A stretch of 6,442 bases of DNA from Acidobacteriota bacterium (GTDB taxonomy: Bacteria > Acidobacteriota > Terriglobia > Terriglobales > Acidobacteriaceae), in NCBI GenBank assembly GCA_021781255.1, contig JAJXXG010000885.1, positions 1-6,442 on the forward strand. Direction: 5' to 3'. This document shows, in pieces, positions 1-5,643 of the stretch; position 1 is the stretch's first letter; the number at the start of each line of letters is the position of its first letter. A program made the position numbers and the translations under genes. Under the pieces are notes generated by a model. It was not told where the DNA came from. It saw only the letters and a program-made list of their open reading frames with translations, and did no database searches.

Positions 1-254
1 TACATACCCAGTTTGTGCGTTGATCGGTTACTGGACTATACAGCCGGCAGGTCACGTGATTTTTCTCCTCGTGATCGGGCTTGCTCTCCGCACGGATTGC
101 CGCCTGTTTCGTGCCTGTGTTTTCACGTAGGCCTGAGCGCCGCAATGGCTTTGCCACTCCACGCCAGGCGTCTTTGCGGTACAGTACGAGACGTACGCTG
201 GTGGTCACTTTTCAGCAGCCGATCCCGCGTATTCGAGCTTTGCGGCCGGTATCC
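1..254. other. Leader/intergenic stretch without a supported gene
   Basis: No recognisable coding region lies here. The methyltransferase frame stays open leftward to a TTG at 81 and has a GTG at 201. The peptide this would add is rich in Arg and low in recognisable structure, so I treat it as non-coding. The first 60 bases look somewhat richer in A+T than the rest of the window, as expected near a promoter. An 8-bp palindrome, TCACGTGA, sits at 52-59 and is followed by a short T run. Nothing here is a convincing terminator or RNA gene. Confidence 0.5.
13..42 (+). promoter_or_regulatory. Weak candidate sigma70-type promoter
   Basis: TTGTGC at 13-18 and TATACA at 37-42 are separated by 18 bases. 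Each half matches the sigma70 consensus only partly (TTG of TTGACA, TATA of TATAAT). If real, it would drive the + strand methyltransferase through a leader of about 200 bases. Partial matches of this quality arise by chance, so this is only a pointer. Confidence 0.15.
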
Positions 255-992
255 ATGCAAGATTCCCTCACTCGTCTGAAGTCCCGCCTGCGCGGGCTCC
301 CCGGGTTTCCGCTTGCCCGCTTTCTCTTCCGGCTGGTCAAGAGCACCGAGTCGCGGAATGCTGCGCTTTTGCTGCTTCGTCCTCCTCATGGGCTCTATCA
401 GCCTTACGGAACCACCTCCGTCGACCGCTATCCTCAAATCTTTCGCTTTGTGCGCGAAGCGCTGGGAGACGGGCCCGATCTGCGCATTCTCTCCTTTGGC
501 TGCTCCACCGGTGAGGAAGTCTTCTCGCTTCGCACCTATTTTCCCCGCGCCACCCTGATGGGAATCGACATCAATCCCTGGAATATTTACGTGTGCCGCC
601 TTCGGCGTCTCCGCGTTCGTGCCCCCAAAACAGTCTTTGCCGTTGCCGGATCCGTCTCCCACCTCGCCGATGCAAGCGTCGATGCCGTCTTCGCTATGGC
701 CGTCTTTCGTCATGGGGATCTGAATACCTCGCCTCCGCCGCCTCAGAGCGCGCATCGCATCCGCTTTGCCGACTTTGAGCAGTCTGTCGTCGATCTGGTT
801 CGCGTGCTCAAGCCTGGCGGCTTGCTGGTCATTCAAAATGCCATGTTTCGCTTCTGTGACACCCGCGCCGCCGAGCACTGCGAGACGGTGCTCACCATTG
901 AGCGCGAGTCCCCGCCTCAGCTCTATGGCCCTGACGATTCTCTGTTGCAGGGTGTGCGATATCCCGACGTGGTGTTTCGCAAGCGTCCTTGA
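255..992 (+). CDS. Class I SAM-dependent methyltransferase, CheR-like glycine motif
   Basis: A 245-residue protein predicted to transfer a methyl group from S-adenosylmethionine; the substrate cannot be told from sequence. Visible motifs, numbered from the ATG at 255: the SAM-binding motif ILSFGCSTGEE at 78-88, the acidic ribose-contact strand GIDIN at 103-107, a motif-II region DASVDAVFAM at 139-148, and VLKPGGLLVI at 184-193, the usual strand after motif II. The form GCSTGEE resembles CheR-type enzymes, but no chemotaxis gene is nearby and there is no CheR N-terminal domain. The first 60 residues are basic and may contact substrate. I chose the ATG at 255 because it is the first ATG in frame; TTG 81 and GTG 201 only add an Arg-rich, featureless peptide. 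None of these starts has a clear ribosome binding site. The last 32 codons lie antisense to the end of the convergent glycosyltransferase gene. A role in modifying a glycan or lipid made by the neighbouring cluster is possible but unproven. Confidence 0.8.
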   Translation: MQDSLTRLKSRLRGLPGFPLARFLFRLVKSTESRNAALLLLRPPHGLYQPYGTTSVDRYPQIFRFVREALGDGPDLRILSFGCSTGEEVFSLRTYFPRATLMGIDINPWNIYVCRLRRLRVRAPKTVFAVAGSVSHLADASVDAVFAMAVFRHGDLNTSPPPPQSAHRIRFADFEQSVVDLVRVLKPGGLLVIQNAMFRFCDTRAAEHCETVLTIERESPPQLYGPDDSLLQGVRYPDVVFRKRP

Positions 993-2214
993 TTGGAGCG
1001 CGGCTCCAGTGCTGCTGGAGCGCCCCCGCCGCAAAAACCATCCAATAAACGTCGAGAAACGCGCGGTGCGAGGTATGCGCCCAGAACACCGCGGTGACCG
1101 CGATGAAACTGGCAAAGACAAGGTAAACGAGCGAGTCCTCGCGCCAGAATCTCCGGCGCAGCCACATCCCCCACAATCCCAGCAGCATCACGGGGCCGTA
1201 GGAAAATGCGTATACGAGGTCGGCGATGCGCCCTCTTCGCGGACTCGGCAGCAACCAGAACGATGCCGCGATCTTGCGCAGCCCGTCCATTACGGTTTGT
1301 GCGGGATGCGCCCGCATGTACTCAAGCGCCTTGTGCCGGAACCAGCTGTTTTCGCGCTCCTCGTTGTCTCCCATGCGATCCAGTTCCTGCTGATCTTTGG
1401 AGGAGAGGGCATTCAGAGCATCGCTCTTGCTCAGGTCGCTGCTTCCCTCCGGATAATGCGTAAAGAGAAATCCGTTATTGCCCGTCCACAGTTCGATTCC
1501 GGTTTCAGTGCTGAGTGTGGGCACGCCGGTGAGCCGGTAGTTCCGCCAGAGCCACGGCGTCACCGTAAGCGCAAGAAGCAGCCCGCAGGCCAAGCCGGCG
1601 CGCATGCGTTTTTGCCGGAGGAGCCACAACGGAGCCAGCAGCGCAAAGGGCGCAATCGTTGCGCGTGTCAGCACATCCAGGCCCAGGATCACCCCGGCGC
1701 TTGCCCCGCAAACGGCGCTGGCGTTCGCCCTGGCCCGGCGCAGAAGCAGTATCGCTGCCAGCGCAAGCAGCGTAAAGAGGCTCGTTTCCTCGATCGCGGT
1801 GTCGTGAATCATGTAGTACGGATAGAGCGCGGTCATCGCCGCCGCCAGCACTGCGGCCTTAGCGCCCCACGCCGTGCGATACATCTGGAGTGCAAGCAGC
1901 CCGGCGCAAACCACTGTTCCCGCGCCGATGAGCGATTGCGCAATCGCAATGGGCCAGAATGCTTTGTGTCCCCCGGTCCAGCAGGCAAGCAGGATGGGGT
2001 AAAGTGGGACGCGAAATGCAGTGCGTATCCCGGCGATGCCGATGCCTTGTCCCCGCGCTATATTCTGTGCCATGGCAAAGAAGAACGTATAGCCGTTGGC
2101 CCAGAACTCCGCGGCGCCCGATGTCACTCTCACGGTCAGGCGCAGCAAAAATCCCAGGAGCGCCAACCAGTACACCGCGCGGGGAAGTCGCGGTTCTTGA
2201 GATTTCAGTGCCAT
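892..2214 (-). CDS. Polytopic membrane glycosyltransferase, GT39/PMT_2 (ArnT-like) family
   Basis: A 440-residue integral membrane protein of the GT-C type. Family members move a sugar, usually from a polyprenyl-phosphate carrier, onto protein, lipid or glycan on the outer face of the cytoplasmic membrane. About ten hydrophobic segments are visible, roughly at residues 12-30, 67-80, 86-110, 118-135, 143-158, 168-198 (perhaps two), 205-222, 335-352, 361-378 and 385-400. A hydrophilic region lies at 225-330. Family-like stretches are GYTFFFAMAQNIARGQG (41-57), FRVPLYPILLA (67-77) and WRNYRLTG (223-230). The first outer loop, where the family keeps its catalytic acidic residue, holds E36 followed by FWANGY instead of the common Asp-Glu pattern. 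The start at 2214 is fixed by GGAGG five bases upstream; an in-frame TTG at 2292 would only add an Arg-rich tail. The last 40 or so residues are hydrophilic and lie after the final membrane segment; 33 of them are coded opposite the methyltransferase gene. The donor and acceptor sugars are unknown. Confidence 0.85.
   Translation of the reverse strand: MALKSQEPRLPRAVYWLALLGFLLRLTVRVTSGAAEFWANGYTFFFAMAQNIARGQGIGIAGIRTAFRVPLYPILLACWTGGHKAFWPIAIAQSLIGAGTVVCAGLLALQMYRTAWGAKAAVLAAAMTALYPYYMIHDTAIEETSLFTLLALAAILLLRRARANASAVCGASAGVILGLDVLTRATIAPFALLAPLWLLRQKRMRAGLACGLLLALTVTPWLWRNYRLTGVPTLSTETGIELWTGNNGFLFTHYPEGSSDLSKSDALNALSSKDQQELDRMGDNEERENSWFRHKALEYMRAHPAQTVMDGLRKIAASFWLLPSPRRGRIADLVYAFSYGPVMLLGLWGMWLRRRFWREDSLVYLVFASFIAVTAVFWAHTSHRAFLDVYWMVFAAGALQQHWSRAPIKDACETPRRDIAHPATENRQGHRAEAGTRAQW
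1003..1021 (+). terminator. GC-rich hairpin just after the methyltransferase stop, possible termination or pause site
   Basis: GCTCCAG (1003-1009) and CTGGAGC (1015-1021) form a perfect 7-bp stem with a 5-base loop, 10 bases beyond the TGA. The stem can gain two more pairs with one bulged base. A competing 6-bp hairpin, TGGAGC (994-999) with GCTCCA (1003-1008), shares the same arm. A C-rich run follows instead of a T run, so this is not a canonical intrinsic terminator. On the other strand the same bases code for part of the glycosyltransferase C-terminus, which may be reason enough for the sequence. Confidence 0.22.
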
Positions 2215-2302
2215 CGCCTCCTCCGCTCCTTCACCTGCCCGGAATCGTGCTGATGCGCGGCGCAGAGACCTGCGGTAGCGTCGTCCGCGCAACCATCGCC
2301 GC
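2215..2302 (-). other. 88-base gap between the fusion gene and the glycosyltransferase gene, containing a 21-codon ORF
   Basis: Apart from the ribosome binding site, the gap holds a minus-strand ORF running from ATG 2296 to TGA 2231-2233. It starts six bases after the fusion stop, and its stop codon touches the AAGGAG upstream of the glycosyltransferase. The encoded 21-residue peptide (starts MVARTTLPQ, ends STIPGR) has no recognisable motif. It could act as a coupling leader, or be chance. I see no terminator in the gap, so transcription may well continue from the fusion gene. Confidence 0.3.
2220..2224 (-). promoter_or_regulatory. Ribosome binding site that decides the glycosyltransferase start
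   Basis: Read on the minus strand, GGAGG lies five bases before the ATG at 2214. A second purine-rich match, AAGGAG (2226-2231), lies 11 bases before it. This strong pair favours 2214 over the in-frame TTG at 2292, which has no comparable site. Confidence 0.7.
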
Positions 2303-5300
2303 TTAGCCGGCGGCCGCGGAAAACTCGCAGCGCTCCGTCACGTACTGGGCCGAACCATCACGCAGCCAGGCGTCCAGTTGGGCCGGTTCTTTGAGCTGCT
2401 GGCCGCGCACGCGCGGTACAACCACATACTCGCATGCGACCTGCGGCAGCGCGGTCATATCGCCCCACAGCTTTTCGAATTGCGCCACGGGATAGATGTC
2501 TTCCTGTCCCTTGCCCCAGCGTTTTTTCACGTCCTTGAGAGTGACGTAGGTCGGCATGCGCGCTGCCATGCTGCGCACGGCCTCGGCCACCCGCTCCGGC
2601 TGGACAAGATCGCTCCTGTCCAGCCCGAAGACCTTGAGCAGTGCCTCGATGTCGATCCAGAACGTGTTGGAGTTGTAGTACGTGAGCCGGAACTCCGTCT
2701 CCTCCGACGGCAGCGCCAATCCCTCTACAAGCCGCAAGCGCCCGTCCACCAGCGCCAGGCCGCCACCGTGATCCTCAATGCGGCGCGTCACCACTTCAAC
2801 ACTCATCATGGCTTTGCGTGCAATGTGCCATCCCAGAATGCCGGGGTCCAGATCGGCCCCTACCGTGTCCACGTTGTGCACCATCAGGTGGCGTAAATTG
2901 GGCTGCGCCTGCAATAGCTGCGCCAGCACGCCGCTGCGCAGCAGATTCGGCACTTCATACCAATGCCCTACGGGATGCAGGCATTGCAGCGGCAGATTGT
3001 CTGTATAACTGCTCGCCTCTCCGGCCTGTTGCGCCCAGGAGATCAGCGCCCCGCGCACGCTCTCGCGCACCTTCTGCGCCTGCGTATCGAGCAGTTGCTG
3101 CGGCGTCTCTTCCCAGGCAAATCGCAGGTCGCGCACCATTGGCACCAGGCGCAGCCCCACGCTTTGGCCCGCGGAAAGATGCAGCGGCCCCTCGTACCCG
3201 TAATTGCCTTCGGCGCGCAGTTGCCGCTCGATGGGCGCGTGCGTCACATAGCTCGTTGTGATCACGTGCGGCACCGGACGCCGGAAAATACGGCCGGTAC
3301 GCCGGCTCTTCGCAAGATGGACTTCAAGAAATGTGCGATGCGCGCCTGCCAGTCGGCAAAATGGGCTCAGCGCCTTCACCACTCCGGCGCCCCGTGTCCA
3401 GCGGCTGCCGGCGCCGCCGGCCAATGTCACCACTGCAACTGCTCCCGCTGCCAGAGCCTCTTCCCCGATCACGCGCATTCCCGCATCCACATCGCGCCGC
3501 GCGTCAAAGAGCTTGCCGGCGGCGACATCTTCGATCTCGACTGAAGATGGGAGACGGTTCTGCGCCAGTCCGATCTGTCCGGCGCGCAGTTCTTTTTGAA
3601 TACGCTCGTGCTGCGCGGGATCGAAGCCGTTGCGCTGCAGCAGGGCTTCCAGCGAGTCGCTCTCCTGCTCGCCTCGATTCGCCTGTGGTAAAAGCCGGTC
3701 CAGCAGCCCTTGCGTGCGGTTCAGTGCGTCCGGAACCTCCCGGCAAAGCGAGCTGAACCTTTCCAGATCCAGTCTTTCGCAGGCCGTCAGCGCCGATTGG
3801 TCCTTGCGCAGCATCGCCGGCAGCGCGATGTTGTAATAGCCGTCCGGCAGCAATGCCGCCGCGCTCTGCCTAAGCTCCGCCGCGGTTCCGCGTTCGTTGA
3901 TGGCAAAGTCATAAACCACCGGCTTCATCGCGAACGCCACCCCGCCCGCCAGTTTTTCGCTCGTCTCGCGCATCAGCGCGCCCAGTCGGCTCTGCGCTTC
4001 AGCCTTGCGCGCCGGATCGAAGAGAAAACCCATCCCCCCGCCCGACATCCCGCCCAGCATCCAGAATCCCCAGAACGCGTCCCCGAAGATCGCGCCCACC
4101 TTGCCGATCAGCGTTTCCGTGTACAGATTGCTCGCCCAGGGAATCATCGTCTGGATCGGCCCTTCAAAGTTCCGCTGCGTGGCGCGGCCGATGGCCCGCA
4201 CGTCGCCTGCACGCAAATCGTCGAGCATTTCATCGAGAATGCCGCGCGCCATCTGCCGTGCCGTCCATTCAGGCTCCGTCCGCAGCAGATATCTCTCCGT
4301 AACCATCTCGAGGATCGGACCAACGTCTTGCGCCATCCCTCCATGCACCAGGATCAGGCTCTCCTGGAGCCGCCGGCTCGTAAGCTCGCTTACGTCTTCG
4401 GTCGTCAGCATGCGGTGCTGCGGCAGCAGGCGTCCGCGGCTGATGCCGAACTCGGGATCGCCTTCGGCTGCCTTGACCCCCTCGATCAACTTGATTCCAG
4501 GCCACACCCCGCCTGAATCCTGCCAGCCGCCGCCCGAGCCTCCCAGCCACTCGCCCAGAATGGCGCGCGCCGCCACCAGCCTCCGCTCCGGCTCCGTCAA
4601 CACCCCCGTTAGCGACGCCGTCTGGCCCGTGGCCCGCATGCACGCGGAGATCAGCGAAGCCAGCAAAGTCGTCGATACCGCCAGCCGCGATCCCTTGGGA
4701 ATGTTGTTTACATGGCTGACAATCTCCAGCCCCAAACCCGCGCTTTGTGTCAGTTGCGCCAGCACCGCTGATAAAGGCTGGTTCGAGCCTTCCATGCCCG
4801 GTGGAACAATTCCCGAAGCAATAGTTGCGGCTTTGAGCAGTCCCAGATAGTCCCGGCCAAAGTCGAAAAGCTCGCGCAGTTCGCTGATCTCTGCGCTTGC
4901 ATCCAGATCGACGCTCACAAGGCGGATCACGGGCCGGTCGATGACCCGCAGGTAGGCTTCCACGGGGGGCTTCGGGCCTTTTGCCCCGGAGCCCAACACC
5001 GACAGGTCGATGGAGATATTCAGGACCCGCGCCGACTCGGGCAGATCCATGCCTAGAAAGAAGATGTCGCTCCAGCCGCTGTGGCTCAGGTCCATGCGCA
5101 CCGGCGTGGACTCGTGCAGAACCGGATATGGCTCCCCCGCCCCGCGGCGCAAAAGCTCCGGGCGCAGCCGCAGCGGATAATCCGCCGGATGCCCGGTGCG
5201 GAACATCCATTGATTGCCGCGCACCGAACGCACGCTCCGCCGCACCTGATCGGCCAGAGTCTGAAATCCCAGACCGCGATACGCCGCCGCCAGCGCGCTC

Positions 5301-5641
5301 GAAAGGCCATCGCTCAAGCCCTCGCTCTTTTGCCTGGCAATGAAAAGTGCAATCGCTTCTTCGTAGCGCCGATGCAGCAGCTTCTCGTAGCCGCTGAAGG
5401 GAATTCGTGCGCCCGCCGAGCCGCTCGCCAGCCGCGCCGGAAGATGAAACCGGTGTACGGCATAGAGAAAAAACAGCGCCCGCACCCGTTCGTAGAGATT
5501 GTCGCAACCGTGCCGCAGATCTTCGAGTTCCGCGGCTTCGGCCAGAAGCTCGTCGGTCGCGGCTGCACGGCAAAAAACGTCGAGCGAGCGGTTGCGAATT
5601 GCCGGATCGGACGCCCGGATCATCGTCCAGAGTGCGCTCAC
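2303..5641 (-). CDS. Fusion of fucokinase-like GHMP kinase and UDPGP-family sugar-1-phosphate uridylyltransferase
   Basis: A 1112-residue cytosolic protein in three parts. Residues 1-175 look helical, perhaps TPR-like, and are not recognised. Residues about 179-575 are a GHMP sugar kinase of fucokinase type: TPVRMDLSHSGWSD (179-192), phosphate loop PKGSRLAVSTT (315-325), GGGWQD (370-375) with D375 aligning by motif to the GalK catalytic Asp, and GGMSGGGMG (530-538). Residues about 665-1112 are a UDPGP domain: LAGGAGSRW (740-748), K756, HPVGHWYEVPNLLRSG (889-904), NVDTVGADLDP (923-933), NSNTFW (990-995), PVAQFEKLWGD (1051-1061) and K1084, matching the family's late PVKT lysine. The expected chemistry is sugar plus ATP to sugar-1-phosphate, then with UTP to UDP-sugar plus pyrophosphate. 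The sugar is unknown. The phosphate loop lacks the usual glycines and Ser-Ser (normally like GSGLGTSS), so kinase activity is uncertain. The gene starts two bases after the GalU-like stop, with AAGAGG seven bases before the GTG; an internal ATG at 5623 is the alternative start. Confidence 0.88.
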   Translation of the reverse strand: MSALWTMIRASDPAIRNRSLDVFCRAAATDELLAEAAELEDLRHGCDNLYERVRALFFLYAVHRFHLPARLASGSAGARIPFSGYEKLLHRRYEEAIALFIARQKSEGLSDGLSSALAAAYRGLGFQTLADQVRRSVRSVRGNQWMFRTGHPADYPLRLRPELLRRGAGEPYPVLHESTPVRMDLSHSGWSDIFFLGMDLPESARVLNISIDLSVLGSGAKGPKPPVEAYLRVIDRPVIRLVSVDLDASAEISELRELFDFGRDYLGLLKAATIASGIVPPGMEGSNQPLSAVLAQLTQSAGLGLEIVSHVNNIPKGSRLAVSTTLLASLISACMRATGQTASLTGVLTEPERRLVAARAILGEWLGGSGGGWQDSGGVWPGIKLIEGVKAAEGDPEFGISRGRLLPQHRMLTTEDVSELTSRRLQESLILVHGGMAQDVGPILEMVTERYLLRTEPEWTARQMARGILDEMLDDLRAGDVRAIGRATQRNFEGPIQTMIPWASNLYTETLIGKVGAIFGDAFWGFWMLGGMSGGGMGFLFDPARKAEAQSRLGALMRETSEKLAGGVAFAMKPVVYDFAINERGTAAELRQSAAALLPDGYYNIALPAMLRKDQSALTACERLDLERFSSLCREVPDALNRTQGLLDRLLPQANRGEQESDSLEALLQRNGFDPAQHERIQKELRAGQIGLAQNRLPSSVEIEDVAAGKLFDARRDVDAGMRVIGEEALAAGAVAVVTLAGGAGSRWTRGAGVVKALSPFCRLAGAHRTFLEVHLAKSRRTGRIFRRPVPHVITTSYVTHAPIERQLRAEGNYGYEGPLHLSAGQSVGLRLVPMVRDLRFAWEETPQQLLDTQAQKVRESVRGALISWAQQAGEASSYTDNLPLQCLHPVGHWYEVPNLLRSGVLAQLLQAQPNLRHLMVHNVDTVGADLDPGILGWHIARKAMMSVEVVTRRIEDHGGGLALVDGRLRLVEGLALPSEETEFRLTYYNSNTFWIDIEALLKVFGLDRSDLVQPERVAEAVRSMAARMPTYVTLKDVKKRWGKGQEDIYPVAQFEKLWGDMTALPQVACEYVVVPRVRGQQLKEPAQLDAWLRDGSAQYVTERCEFSAAAG

Positions 5642-5643
5642 GC

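Noticed and set aside
81..254. N-terminal extension of the methyltransferase from TTG 81
   Set aside because: The added 58 residues are Arg-rich without family similarity. TTG is a rare start and there is no ribosome binding site upstream. ATG 255 gives a normal-sized domain.
123..1121. Minus-strand open frame of 332 codons opposite the methyltransferase
   Set aside because: It is low-complexity and basic with no recognisable domain. The + strand shows all class I methyltransferase motifs in order.
766..2253. Long + strand open frame of 495 codons
   Set aside because: It lies antisense to the membrane glycosyltransferase. Its peptide is rich in Arg, Pro, Gln and Cys with no domain, and it also overlaps the methyltransferase in another frame. 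Long antisense frames are expected in GC-rich genes.
2215..2292. N-terminal extension of the glycosyltransferase from TTG 2292
   Set aside because: The 26 extra residues are Arg/Ala-rich, and ATG 2214 has a strong GGAGG at ideal spacing.
3898..4060. Possible frameshift or domain break between the kinase and UDPGP halves
   Set aside because: The frame is continuous, and motifs before (GGMSGGGMG) and after (LAGGAGSR) lie in the same frame joined by a plausible helical linker.
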